From Clostridiales bacterium (lineage in GTDB: Bacteria; Bacillota; Clostridia; Peptostreptococcales; Acidaminobacteraceae): a stretch of 64,000 nt of DNA. Each line of letters opens with the position of its first letter. Positions within the stretch are counted from its first letter, which is position 1. A model generated the notes under the pieces. It had not been told where the DNA came from. It worked only from the letters and a program-made list of their open reading frames with translations, and made no database searches. The DNA is taken from the NCBI GenBank assembly GCA_016342415.1, contig JAEIOD010000005.1, positions 62,001 to 126,000 of the forward strand, read 5' to 3'. Position numbers and translations under genes: made by a program. Shown here piece after piece: positions 25,074 to 33,850 of the stretch.

Positions 25074-25851
25074 ATTAGTAAAATCGTCTCAAATTATTAT
25101 TGATAAGAAAAAGTATGTATTAAACAACGATTTCTTTGTTCCTAAGCAGGTTGTGGTAGAATCCGATGAAGAAGTGGATGAAGAAGTACCTCATGATAAC
25201 GTTTCTAAAGTAAGTTACGAAGATGAACTACGAGAAATGAAAGAAGCCATGCTTGAGGCTGTAAAAGTCGAAAAAGACCAGGTTTTGTCCAATGTTAGAG
25301 AAGAACGTGATTTGATGATTCAAGAAGCTTATGATAAATCTAAGGACATTCAAGAGCAAGCTAGAAAAGAAGGCTACGATCAAGGTTATCAGGATGGAGT
25401 TGCTAATGGTTATGGAGAAGCAAGTTCTTTTATAGATGAAGCATTGGAAATAAAGAAAAAGTATTTTGAGAAGTATGAACAGATCAAAACAGATTCAGAA
25501 GCGGACATTACAGGTGTTATCATTTCTACTGTAGAGAGTATTTTAAATAAACATGTTGAAGAGGATTATGATTTAATCAATGGATTGGTTGAAAAAGCGA
25601 TTAAGAAGTGTGCGTTTACAACTAATTTGTCTTTAAGAGTATCGCCAGAAGATTATGAGGGAGCAATTTCAATCAAAAAATATATTTTATCTTTAACAGA
25701 GAACGTAGATGATATTGAGATCAAACAAGATAATGCTCTGCCGAAAGGGAGTTGTGTTGTTGATTCTGATGCTGGAAGTGTAGACAGTTCAATTCATACC
25801 CAGTTTGAAAATGTCAAAAATAAATTTATAGAACTATTACAAAGTGAGTGA
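25066..25851 (+). CDS. fliH: Flagellar assembly protein FliH
   Basis: FliH is the stator-like regulator of the FliI export ATPase. The 261 residues have an acidic N-terminal part, a long helical middle with spaced glycines and QEQARKEGYDQGYQDGVANG near residue 100, and a C-terminal globular domain like the peripheral-stalk delta subunit. The start is a TTG at 25066 with GGAGGAG 8-9 bases upstream; the nearby ATG at 25057 runs straight into a stop. It overlaps fliG by 8 bp and fliI by 4 bp. Confidence 0.92.
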   Translation: MSKLVKSSQIIIDKKKYVLNNDFFVPKQVVVESDEEVDEEVPHDNVSKVSYEDELREMKEAMLEAVKVEKDQVLSNVREERDLMIQEAYDKSKDIQEQARKEGYDQGYQDGVANGYGEASSFIDEALEIKKKYFEKYEQIKTDSEADITGVIISTVESILNKHVEEDYDLINGLVEKAIKKCAFTTNLSLRVSPEDYEGAISIKKYILSLTENVDDIEIKQDNALPKGSCVVDSDAGSVDSSIHTQFENVKNKFIELLQSE

Positions 25852-27167
25852 TTCAATTGAAAAATTTGTTAAGCAAATATAAGAATTTAGTTGAACATAC
25901 TGATATGATAAAATTTTCAGGCAGGGTTTCAAAGCTGATTGGTTTAACCATTGAGGCGAATGGCCCTGCCGTTGAAATAGGTGAAGTATGTCAAATTTTC
26001 TCATTAAAGGGAGAGAACTTTATAACAGCGGAAGTTATCGGTTTTAGAGATAATGTGGTTGTTTTGATGCCTTTTGGTGAAATGACCGGTATTGGTCCGG
26101 GATCTAAGGTTGTTGCTACAGGAAGTTATTTGTCTGTTGAAGTAGGAGAAGCTCTTTTAGGGCGTGTTCTTGATGGCTTAGGTAAAACCATTGATGCTTT
26201 TAAAGCACCGATATTGCATCAAAAGTATGAAGTGGATAATGCGCCACCCAATCCTTTGACGAGAGATAAAATTGAGGAAGTACTACCTTTGGGTATTACA
26301 GCTATAGATTCTTTGCTGACTTGTGGAAGAGGACAAAGAGTTGGTATATTTGCAGGTTCTGGAGTTGGTAAAAGTACACTTTTAGGTATGATTGCTAAAA
26401 ACTCTACTGCGGATATTAACGTGATCGCTCTTATCGGTGAGCGTGGTCGTGAGGTTCGGGAGTTTATTGAAAACGAACTTGGTGAAGAAGGATTAAAAAA
26501 ATCAGTAGTCATTGTTGCAACCTCTGACAAACCGGCTTTAGTGCGTGTAAAAGGCGCAATGCTGGCAACTGCTGTAGCAGAATACTTTAGAGATTGCGGG
26601 AAAAATGTCGTTCTGATGATGGATTCCTTGACTAGATTTTCTATGGCTCAAAGAGAAATTGGTTTAGCCGTAGGAGAACCACCAGTTACTAAGGGTTATA
26701 CACCTTCTGTTTTTGCAGTCCTACCAAGACTGTTGGAAAGATCGGGGAATTCTGACAAGGGATCTATAACTGGTCTATATACAGTACTTGTAGATGGTGA
26801 TGACATGAACGAACCAATAGCAGATGCTGTAAGAGGTATCCTGGATGGTCATATTGTGTTATCGAGACGGTTGGCGGCGAAAGGTTATTATCCGGCAATA
26901 GATGTTCTTGAAAGTGTGAGTCGAGTTATGCCGAGTGTTGTAGACAATGACCATGTAGTTATCGCTAGACGGATAAAAGAGTTGATGGCGGTTTACAATG
27001 AAGCGGAGGATTTGATTGTTATCGGCGCTTATGTTCCAGGAACAGATTCGAGAATTGATGAAGCTATCAGAAAAGTTGATGCGATAAGAGACTTCTTGAC
27101 CCAAACAACGCTGGAACATTTTAATTTTCAGGAAACTATTGATCGAATGTATTCGTTATTAGAATAG
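25848..27167 (+). CDS. fliI: Flagellum-specific export ATPase FliI
   Basis: Hexameric ATPase related to F1-beta that helps unfold and unload export substrates. Walker A is GSGVGKST (near residue 178) and the Walker B region is VVLMMDSLTRF. The start could be GTG 25848, overlapping the fliH stop, or TTG 25857, three codons later; neither has a strong ribosome binding site, which suggests coupling to fliH. At 439 residues it is full length. Confidence 0.97.
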   Translation: MIQLKNLLSKYKNLVEHTDMIKFSGRVSKLIGLTIEANGPAVEIGEVCQIFSLKGENFITAEVIGFRDNVVVLMPFGEMTGIGPGSKVVATGSYLSVEVGEALLGRVLDGLGKTIDAFKAPILHQKYEVDNAPPNPLTRDKIEEVLPLGITAIDSLLTCGRGQRVGIFAGSGVGKSTLLGMIAKNSTADINVIALIGERGREVREFIENELGEEGLKKSVVIVATSDKPALVRVKGAMLATAVAEYFRDCGKNVVLMMDSLTRFSMAQREIGLAVGEPPVTKGYTPSVFAVLPRLLERSGNSDKGSITGLYTVLVDGDDMNEPIADAVRGILDGHIVLSRRLAAKGYYPAIDVLESVSRVMPSVVDNDHVVIARRIKELMAVYNEAEDLIVIGAYVPGTDSRIDEAIRKVDAIRDFLTQTTLEHFNFQETIDRMYSLLE

Positions 27168-27174
27168 GTGATTT

Positions 27175-27627
27175 ATGAAAAAATTCAATTTCCGTTTTCA
27201 AAAAATATTACTTTTGCGCATTGACAAGGAAAATGAGATTAGAAATAACCTTGGGAAAATAAATAAGGTTATTTTAGAAAAAGAAAATGAATTTGAAATG
27301 ACTCGTAAAAAATATGAAGAATTTCTGAATTCTTTAAACGATTCAGTACAAGAAGGCATTTATGTAAGAGATATGCAAGCTGTTTCTAACAACAAACAGT
27401 ATTTGATACAAAAAATGGATCGACTGAAGCATGAATTGACTGCTTTAGTTGAGCAAAGAATAGAAATTCAAAAGGAATTGATTGAAGCCAATAAACAAAG
27501 AAAAATTATGGAAAAATTAAAAGAAAAAGAGATAGAACAGTATCAGGCAATGGAAACTTTAGAAGAATCTAAAACAGTTGACCAAATTGTTACCTATCAA
27601 AGTTCAAAGACGAGAGGTGAAAATTAG
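27175..27627 (+). CDS. fliJ: Flagellar export chaperone FliJ
   Basis: A 150-residue, highly charged, almost wholly coiled-coil protein in the FliJ position between fliI and fliK. It opens with FRFQKILLLRIDKENEIRNN, the usual FliJ start. In the export apparatus FliJ acts like the F1 gamma stalk linking FliI and FlhA and escorts chaperones. Its TAG stop shares a base with the GTG start of the next gene. Confidence 0.93.
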   Translation: MKKFNFRFQKILLLRIDKENEIRNNLGKINKVILEKENEFEMTRKKYEEFLNSLNDSVQEGIYVRDMQAVSNNKQYLIQKMDRLKHELTALVEQRIEIQKELIEANKQRKIMEKLKEKEIEQYQAMETLEESKTVDQIVTYQSSKTRGEN

Positions 27628-28895
27628 TGGCAGATGAAAAAAAACAAGTGACCCCACAGGAAACAAAAAAAGAGAAGAAAAAAGGTGGAGCTATAAAAGC
27701 TGTATTAGTGCTGCTCGTATTTTTTATTCTTATTCCAGCTTTAGGCATTACAGGATTTTATTTTATGAATCAGACCTTTCAGTATAGAATGAATGCTGCT
27801 TTATCTGACTTCCCAGTTGTAGGGAGTTATTTTGACTCTATTCCTACACCAGCTGAGAAAAAAGCTCAGTATAAGTCGATTGCAGAGTATTTTTTAGAAA
27901 TTTCAACAGACAGCGCGGTTGATAAGCTGATAATAATCAATGCAGATGAAAGAAGCAAGTATGACGAAATAATCAAATACATGTTACAAGTTGATCCTAA
28001 TAAAACAAAAATAATTATAGAAGATATTCGTACCAAACAATTGAAAGGTGATGCAGTTTCTACAATATTGGATGAGATTACAGAAGAAAGAAATCTCGAA
28101 TTAGAAGCCATTGCTACGGATTTAGAGAACATGCCTTTTTCATCACTAAGGGCAGAAATGTATAAGATTCTGAATGAAGGATTAAATGGTTATTCTAGTC
28201 TAGCACGCATCTTCGAACAAATGGATGCGGTTAAAGCTTTTGAGTTGTTGTCTTTATTAGATGATGTAGATGCTCAGAGTGTTTTGGATGCAATGGATTT
28301 GCAAGCAAAAGAGTTGATTCGAGTGGAAATGAATAAAGATATTTCTAATACTCAAAAGCTAATAAGTTTGTCGGAAATTTACGATTCAAAAGATGCGGAG
28401 GATTTAATTACTGTACTTGGAAATACTTCGACTTACAAAGTTGAAGAGTTAGCGATTATCTTTAAAGAAATAGGCATTATCAAAACCGGAGAGATATTAG
28501 CTATGGCCGGAGATGACTTGTTGGTTAATGATATTATTACAGAAATGAAAAATAATGAAGTGTTATCAACTGGAGAGGATTTAATTACAAAAGATATTTT
28601 AAAATCGTTAAAGATATTCAAAGATTTTGACGATAACATATTAGAGTTAACCAATATATATTCAACTATGCAACCGGATCAGATTTCTCAAGTGGTTAGT
28701 AAACTCTTAACTGATGGTGCATTACCTCAAGTGTATGTACTGGATAGTGGTGATATCATCACTATTTCGGATGAGGATTTGGCTTACAAAATTTTGAAGA
28801 ATTTTGATGAAAAGACCATAGCTGAAATAATTGGAAACTTTAGTAGTACTTTAGCTTCTGAAGTATCGAAGAAGTTAACGGTACCAGAATATTAG
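27627..28895 (+). CDS. Long MotE/YlxF-like protein with MgtE-N-type helical repeats
   Basis: GTG start at 27627 behind GAGAGGTG. The protein has a basic N-terminus, one membrane segment (about residues 24-47) and a long helical extracytoplasmic part. Several segments resemble the MgtE N-domain repeat, for example ARIFEQMDAVKAFELLSLLD, then AQSVLDAMDLQAKELI and YSTMQPDQISQVVSKLL. B. subtilis ylxF and MotE-like proteins occupy the same place between fliJ and fliK but are usually about half this length (422 here). It may be a periplasmic-side chaperone or stator/rod partner. Function unproven. Confidence 0.7.
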   Translation: MADEKKQVTPQETKKEKKKGGAIKAVLVLLVFFILIPALGITGFYFMNQTFQYRMNAALSDFPVVGSYFDSIPTPAEKKAQYKSIAEYFLEISTDSAVDKLIIINADERSKYDEIIKYMLQVDPNKTKIIIEDIRTKQLKGDAVSTILDEITEERNLELEAIATDLENMPFSSLRAEMYKILNEGLNGYSSLARIFEQMDAVKAFELLSLLDDVDAQSVLDAMDLQAKELIRVEMNKDISNTQKLISLSEIYDSKDAEDLITVLGNTSTYKVEELAIIFKEIGIIKTGEILAMAGDDLLVNDIITEMKNNEVLSTGEDLITKDILKSLKIFKDFDDNILELTNIYSTMQPDQISQVVSKLLTDGALPQVYVLDSGDIITISDEDLAYKILKNFDEKTIAEIIGNFSSTLASEVSKKLTVPEY

Positions 28896-28906
28896 GAGGT
28901 GTATAT

Positions 28907-30361
28907 ATGAATTTAGGAGAATTGAAATTGAATCCTTCGTTCTTCAATTCTCAAGTACAACTGAATAATGATTGGTTTGTTTCTAAGAAAAATGAAACTT
29001 CGAGTTTCGAAAATATTCTTGCAAATAAAACCAAAGAACGTTCAGAAGTCAAACGAGAGTTCGAGCCAAAAGTCAAAGCAAAGTTTGATGACAATCGTGA
29101 AGTTGAAAGACCAAAAACGGAACAGAAACTTGATGATAATGAAGAAATTAATGCTTTGAAACGAAAAATCAATGAAGTTATTGCTCGAAAAAAGTTCGAG
29201 AAAGAATCGATTTCAGCCGACGGTGAAAAAGTATCTCTAGATGATCTGAAAGATAAGATCGAAAGTCTTGAAGCTGCAATTAAAAAAGAACTTGGTATTT
29301 CAGAGGAAATGGGTATCACCGCTGAACCCGATGTTTTGGAATTGATTGCCCAAATGCTTAATGTAGATTTAGAGGTTCTGGTTCAACAATTGTCTACAGG
29401 AATGGATGAAGAAACAAAAGAAGGTCTTATCGAACTCATTTCTACAGAAATCGAAGCCGGGACAATTGAACCTAAAGAACTGATCAAGGAGCTTAAACAA
29501 GTCTTTGCAAAGCTCGAAAAAGAAAACAGGGTTGAACTTGAAAAAGTAGTTTCTGATCTAATTGAAAAACTACCAGAAGGTGAAGCAAAAGTTGAGTTGG
29601 TAAAATTTGAAGCAGTTTTAGAAAATGTAATTAAAAATCAAGTCCCTGAGGAAGAAGTTAAAGTTACACCAGTTTCAACGGATGCTGAAGCTGTTAAAGA
29701 AGTTAAACCTGCAACAGAACAAGTTGTTTCTACAGAAAAAAATGAACTTGAAAAACCTGTTGTTCAGGCAAAATCATCTTCTCAACAAGAAGAAACATCA
29801 GAAAAACAATCTGAACCTCTTGTAAACGTTACAGCGAAATCCACACAAAAGGAATCAACTCAGAAATTTTCAATTGATGACCAGGTGAATCTAATGAAAG
29901 CCGAGAGTTCAACAATTGTTTCTACAAAAGAAACTCCTAAGACGGCATTAAGTCGTTCGGTTATGAATCAAGTTATTCAGGGGACTAAAATGAGTATTAA
30001 TTTATCGGATCAAGGTTCTGAAATACTTGTTAAATTAAATCCTAAAAATTTGGGAAATGTTTCTTTAAAGATGGCTTTTGATAAAGGCACTTTACTAGCG
30101 CAAATTCAAGTTGAAAACCAAACTGTTAAAAGCATTATTGAATCAAACTTAGCCGACTTAAAAAATGCTTTAAAAGGTGAGGGTTATGTAATTGGTGAAT
30201 TAGATGTTTCTGTTAACAAAGAAAATACTGGTGAACAAGAACAACAAAGTTTTTCACAAAGTAAAAGACAACAGGTCAAATTGGAGACATTTGAAGAAAT
30301 CGAAGAGAAAATAGCAAAACAGAACTTGGTAGGTGAGAAAGCAATCGATTATCTTGCATAG
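28907..30361 (+). CDS. fliK: Flagellar hook-length control protein FliK
   Basis: FliK acts as the molecular ruler and triggers the FlhB specificity switch. The 484 residues begin with a charged, low-complexity, Glu/Lys-rich N-terminal ruler region and end (about residues 355-450) with the conserved C-domain: LSDQGSEILVKLNPKNLGNV, then QVENQTVKSIIESNLADLKN and LKGEGYVIGELDVSV. It starts behind TAGGAGGTG. flgD follows after 11 bases. Confidence 0.93.
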   Translation: MNLGELKLNPSFFNSQVQLNNDWFVSKKNETSSFENILANKTKERSEVKREFEPKVKAKFDDNREVERPKTEQKLDDNEEINALKRKINEVIARKKFEKESISADGEKVSLDDLKDKIESLEAAIKKELGISEEMGITAEPDVLELIAQMLNVDLEVLVQQLSTGMDEETKEGLIELISTEIEAGTIEPKELIKELKQVFAKLEKENRVELEKVVSDLIEKLPEGEAKVELVKFEAVLENVIKNQVPEEEVKVTPVSTDAEAVKEVKPATEQVVSTEKNELEKPVVQAKSSSQQEETSEKQSEPLVNVTAKSTQKESTQKFSIDDQVNLMKAESSTIVSTKETPKTALSRSVMNQVIQGTKMSINLSDQGSEILVKLNPKNLGNVSLKMAFDKGTLLAQIQVENQTVKSIIESNLADLKNALKGEGYVIGELDVSVNKENTGEQEQQSFSQSKRQQVKLETFEEIEEKIAKQNLVGEKAIDYLA

Positions 30362-30372
30362 GAGGTGAAAAG

Positions 30373-30816
30373 ATGAGCGTAATAGGTACACTAACCGATG
30401 CCAATCAAAAAGTGTTAGATACTTTGTCAAAAGATCTAGAAAATAAAGCTAAAATAGAAAATCAGCAACTTGGTAAAGATGCTTTTTTAAAACTTATGAT
30501 GACACAGCTTGCGCATCAAGATCCATTGGAACCATTAAATAACGAACAAATGATATCACAGATGGCAGAGTTTACTTCAGTAGAGCAAATGGGTATGATG
30601 ACAACGGCAGCCGCAAAACAAGTAGAACAGAACGTTGAAATCATTGAAGCATTAAAAGGTATCTCAGATAATGCTGGATCATCTGTAACAGATCAAAAAA
30701 TCCAAACTTTAATTGAAAAGACGGATATGACGAATGAACTAAACACTCAAATATTGGATGAACTGATTAAGTTAAATGCAGTTAATGTTCAAAAAGCAGT
30801 AGAAGCTTATGAATAG
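30373..30816 (+). CDS. flgD: Flagellar hook capping protein FlgD
   Basis: FlgD caps the growing hook and is discarded after assembly. The signature LGKDAFLKLMMTQLAHQDPL and the following EPLNNEQMISQMAEFTSVEQ are fully conserved. At 147 residues it is the short Firmicute form without the large C-terminal beta domain. It starts at ATG 30373 behind AGGAGGTG. Confidence 0.96.
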   Translation: MSVIGTLTDANQKVLDTLSKDLENKAKIENQQLGKDAFLKLMMTQLAHQDPLEPLNNEQMISQMAEFTSVEQMGMMTTAAAKQVEQNVEIIEALKGISDNAGSSVTDQKIQTLIEKTDMTNELNTQILDELIKLNAVNVQKAVEAYE

Positions 30817-30827
30817 GGAGTGAGATG

Positions 30828-31217
30828 ATGACTAAAGTTGATATGAATCAAGTGATTCAAAAAACGAAGATAAATTCCAATCAACAACAAATAATTAATC
30901 AGAATCAACGTCCCAAAGGTCAATCGTTTCAAGATGTCTTAGCAAAAGTTAAATCTTCTAATCAGGAAGTTAAAATTTCTAAACATGCTCAAGCGAGACT
31001 TGACCAAAGAAATATTACTTTATCAGAAGCGGATATGGTTAAAATTGATAAAGCAATGGAAAAAGCGGGTGAAAAAGGTATCAAAGATGCTTTGATATTA
31101 ATGGACAACAAAGCGTTTGTAGCCAATATAAAGAATAAAACGATTATAACTGCAGCTGCAAATGAACAATTAAAAGAAAATGTATTTACAAATATTGATG
31201 GCGCTGTGATAGTATAA
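30828..31217 (+). CDS. Flagellar operon protein (TIGR02530-type)
   Basis: A small protein found between flgD and flgE in many Firmicutes. The start is placed at the second of two adjacent ATGs (30828), which is better spaced from AGGGAGTG. The conserved part EVKISKHAQARLDQRNITLS (about residues 47-66) and DALILMDNKAFVANIKNKTI fit this family. Its role is not established; position suggests a hook-assembly accessory protein. A hairpin region separates it from flgE. Confidence 0.85.
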   Translation: MTKVDMNQVIQKTKINSNQQQIINQNQRPKGQSFQDVLAKVKSSNQEVKISKHAQARLDQRNITLSEADMVKIDKAMEKAGEKGIKDALILMDNKAFVANIKNKTIITAAANEQLKENVFTNIDGAVIV

Positions 31218-31238
31218 GCTGGACCTTATGGAAGCTTA

Positions 31239-31263
31239 GTGATTGATCCTAATGATCAATCAC
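31239..31263 (+). repeat. Perfect intraoperonic hairpin before flgE
   Basis: GTGATTGATC pairs perfectly with GATCAATCAC around a CTAAT loop. No T-run follows, so it is unlikely to terminate. A second smaller pairing, AAGCT with AGCTT, spans 31217-31237. It sits about 18 bases before the flgE ribosome binding site and could be a processing, stability or translation control element. Confidence 0.7.
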
Positions 31264-31294
31264 ACTCACAGTAATACTCTAGGAGGTCAAAATT

Positions 31295-32671
31295 ATGATG
31301 AGATCAATGTACGCTGGTGTTTCAGGTTTACAAGTACACCAGGTAAAAATGGATATTATAGGTAACAACATTGCAAATGTAAACACTGTAGGATTTAAAG
31401 GTTCTAAAGTAACGTTCCAAGAAGTGTTTGCTCAAACAATCAAAGGCGCAGGCGCTCCTCAAGAAGGTCGTGGTGGTACTAACCCTCAACAAGTTGGTTT
31501 AGGTGTTGGTTTATCAGCGATTTCTGTTCAACATACAAAAGGATCTACACAAATAACAAGTAATCCAACCGATATTATGATCGATGGAAACGGGTTCTTT
31601 GTCGTATCTAGTGATGATACTGGTAATAATAAATTCTATACAAGAGCTGGAAATTTCTCGCTGGATAAGTTAGGTTATTTAGTTAATCCGAGTGGATTAA
31701 AAGTTCTTGATAATGATGGAAAACCAGTACGTATCAACAAATCGGACACAATCGAATCGACAGCTACAACTAAGTTAGAATTTACTGCAAATTTAAATTT
31801 CAATTATGATGAAACTGAAGATTTCCAAGCTGACAACTCGATTTATACAACTACTACAGATGTATATGATTCTGTTGGTAATAAATCAACGGTTACTATT
31901 AAGTTTGGTCAGAAATATGCTACGCCAGCAGGAACACCTGAAGGAGAAACTAGATCTTATAGACAAGTGGCAATCTCTGGTCCTGGTACAGGCACACCTT
32001 TTGGTGAGTTATCAGCATTAAATACTGCAACTGTAGCAGATCCTGCGACATATGCAGAGTTTGATAAAGCAGGGAATTTTGTAAGATTGGTAGAAATCGC
32101 TTCTGCTGATATCAATCTAACTAATGGTGAAGTTACTGCAGGTGCTGCAGGTTCTGGGATTGGTGTTGGAGCTGCAACAGCAGGCACATTAGTCATTCAA
32201 CAATCTGGTGTGGAAGATATTTCTATAGCTATTGACAATGATACTTTTAAAGGCATTACACATTACGCACAAACAACTGATATGAAAGCAACTCCTGTAG
32301 ATGGTAATTCTGCTGGTGCTTTAGATTCTTTTGCGATTTCATCTTCAGGTGAAGTTTATGGTACGTATACCAATGGTGAAAGAGGTACGTTAGCCACTTT
32401 AGGTTTAGCTGCTTTTGATAATGCACCAGGATTGATGAAAATTGGCGGGAATTTATTTACAGATACACCAAACTCTGGTACTCCTAAATTTGGTGTGCCG
32501 GGAACGGGTAGTTTCGGACAATTGGCACCAGGTGCTCTAGAAATGTCAAATGTTGACTTGTCACAAGAATTTACAGATATGATCACTACTCAAAGAGGTT
32601 TCCAAGCTAACTCAAGAGTTATTACTACAACTGATGAGATGCTTCAAGAATTGGTTAACCTAAAGAGATAA
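31295..32671 (+). CDS. flgE: Flagellar hook protein FlgE
   Basis: Hook subunit of 458 residues. It has the axial family N-terminus (MDIIGNNIANVNTVGFKGSK), the FlgE-F-G type core (DIMIDGNGFFVVSSDD, FYTRAGNFSLDKLGYLVN) and the C-terminal helix LSQEFTDMITTQRGFQANSR. A variable middle rich in Ala/Gly/Thr forms the outer domain. The start is ATG 31295 behind a strong AGGAGGT. Two hairpins flank the gene, which may set its expression apart from its neighbours, as hook protein is needed in many copies. Confidence 0.95.
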   Translation: MMRSMYAGVSGLQVHQVKMDIIGNNIANVNTVGFKGSKVTFQEVFAQTIKGAGAPQEGRGGTNPQQVGLGVGLSAISVQHTKGSTQITSNPTDIMIDGNGFFVVSSDDTGNNKFYTRAGNFSLDKLGYLVNPSGLKVLDNDGKPVRINKSDTIESTATTKLEFTANLNFNYDETEDFQADNSIYTTTTDVYDSVGNKSTVTIKFGQKYATPAGTPEGETRSYRQVAISGPGTGTPFGELSALNTATVADPATYAEFDKAGNFVRLVEIASADINLTNGEVTAGAAGSGIGVGAATAGTLVIQQSGVEDISIAIDNDTFKGITHYAQTTDMKATPVDGNSAGALDSFAISSSGEVYGTYTNGERGTLATLGLAAFDNAPGLMKIGGNLFTDTPNSGTPKFGVPGTGSFGQLAPGALEMSNVDLSQEFTDMITTQRGFQANSRVITTTDEMLQELVNLKR

Positions 32672-32752
32672 TTCATAATATAGCCTAGTGAAAGAATAGT
32701 GTTTTCAACCTTTTGTTTGGGATATATATAGAAATAGGTGAAAGTAACCAGT

Positions 32753-32817
32753 ATTTAGAAATTGAACTAAAAAGTAGTTGTCATTTTGTTGACAACTACT
32801 GTTCTTAGTTTCTAAAT
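32753..32817 (+). repeat. Long imperfect hairpin between flgE and flbD
   Basis: AGTAGTTGTCA pairs with TGACAACTACT around a TTTTGT loop. Beyond it AACTAA pairs with TTAGTT, and ATTTAGAA matches TTCTAAAT, separated by small bulges, giving about 25 pairs. No T-run follows. A TATAAT (32823-32828) comes just after but has no convincing -35. The remaining gap (32672-32752) shows no gene. Confidence 0.65.
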
Positions 32818-32843
32818 TATAGTATAATTAAGAGAGATGAATA

Positions 32844-33059
32844 ATGATTAGAGTAACTAGATTAAATGACAGTGTATTTTTCATTAATGAAGACTTAATA
32901 GAATTTATGGAAGAAACGCCTGATACAGTTATTACTTTGAATACTGATAAAAAGCTAGTTGTTAAAGAAAGTATCGATGACTTGATACAGCAAATTACAA
33001 ATTTTAGAAGAAGTATTTATCTTGGAGATATAAGTCATATAGTTAAGGGAGATAAGTAA
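32844..33059 (+). CDS. flbD: Flagellar protein FlbD/SwrD
   Basis: A 71-residue protein of the FlbD family that follows flgE in many Firmicutes. The sequence MIRVTRLNDSVFFINEDLIE and the later TLNTDKKLVVKESIDDLI are characteristic. In B. subtilis the homologue SwrD increases flagellar motor power. Its stop shares a base with the start of motA, in keeping with a stator-related role. Confidence 0.93.
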   Translation: MIRVTRLNDSVFFINEDLIEFMEETPDTVITLNTDKKLVVKESIDDLIQQITNFRRSIYLGDISHIVKGDK

Positions 33060-33850
33060 TGGATATAGGTTTAATAGCTGGTGTTATAGCAGGTATGGGT
33101 CTAGTATTATTTGGTATCATCAGTGGTGGTACGCCAATTATGTCATTTGTCGATACAGGATCAATTTTGATCGTTATCGGTGGTGGAATAGCAGCAACAT
33201 TTGTTCAATACCCATTGGGTGACATGCTTGGAGCTGGTAAAGTCTTTGGAAAGGCTTTGAAAAATCCGGAATTTAATACAGGTCAAATTATTGATAAAGT
33301 TATTGAACTTGCTAATGTTGCTAGAAGAGAAGGTCTTCTTGCTTTAGAAGAAGCGGTAGATGAGGTAAATGACGAATTTCTAAAAAAAGGCGTTATGTTA
33401 ATCGTAGACGGTACAGATCCTGAAATGGTTAAGAATATATTGGAAACAGAGTTGGTGAACATGTTAGATCGACATTCGAGAGCAAAAGGTATTTTTGACG
33501 CTCTTGGTGCTTTGATGCCAGCATTTGGTATGATTGGTACTTTAGTTGGTCTAGTTGCCATGTTACAAAACCTGTCGGATCCTGCTTCAATTGGTCCGTC
33601 AATGGCCGTAGCGTTGTTAACAACATTTTACGGTTCTTTATTTGCCAATTTATTTTTTATTCCAATAGCAGGTAAATTAAAGATTAAAAGTGATGAAGAA
33701 GCTCTTGTAAAACAGGTTATGATTGAAGGTTTATTGTCAATCCAAGCGGGTGAAAATCCAAGAATAATTGAAGAAAAATTAAAGGCATTTTTATCTCCAG
33801 CAATAAGAAAATCTATCGGAACTCAAGAAGAGGGTGCTGAAAATGGATAA
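33059..33850 (+). CDS. motA: Flagellar motor stator protein MotA
   Basis: MotA and MotB form the ion-conducting stator. The 263 residues have four membrane segments, two near the N-terminus and two at about residues 150-205, with the conserved proline/glycine segment LMPAFGMIGTLVGLVAML. The cytoplasmic loop between segments 2 and 3 contacts FliG. It overlaps motB by 8 bp. Placement inside the fla/che operon is the clostridial pattern; B. subtilis has motAB elsewhere. Confidence 0.96.
   Translation: MDIGLIAGVIAGMGLVLFGIISGGTPIMSFVDTGSILIVIGGGIAATFVQYPLGDMLGAGKVFGKALKNPEFNTGQIIDKVIELANVARREGLLALEEAVDEVNDEFLKKGVMLIVDGTDPEMVKNILETELVNMLDRHSRAKGIFDALGALMPAFGMIGTLVGLVAMLQNLSDPASIGPSMAVALLTTFYGSLFANLFFIPIAGKLKIKSDEEALVKQVMIEGLLSIQAGENPRIIEEKLKAFLSPAIRKSIGTQEEGAENG

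Noticed and set aside
28951..29319. Minus-strand open frame opposite fliK
   Set aside because: Ser/Leu-rich shadow caused by the Glu/Lys codons of fliK; fliK fits context and family.
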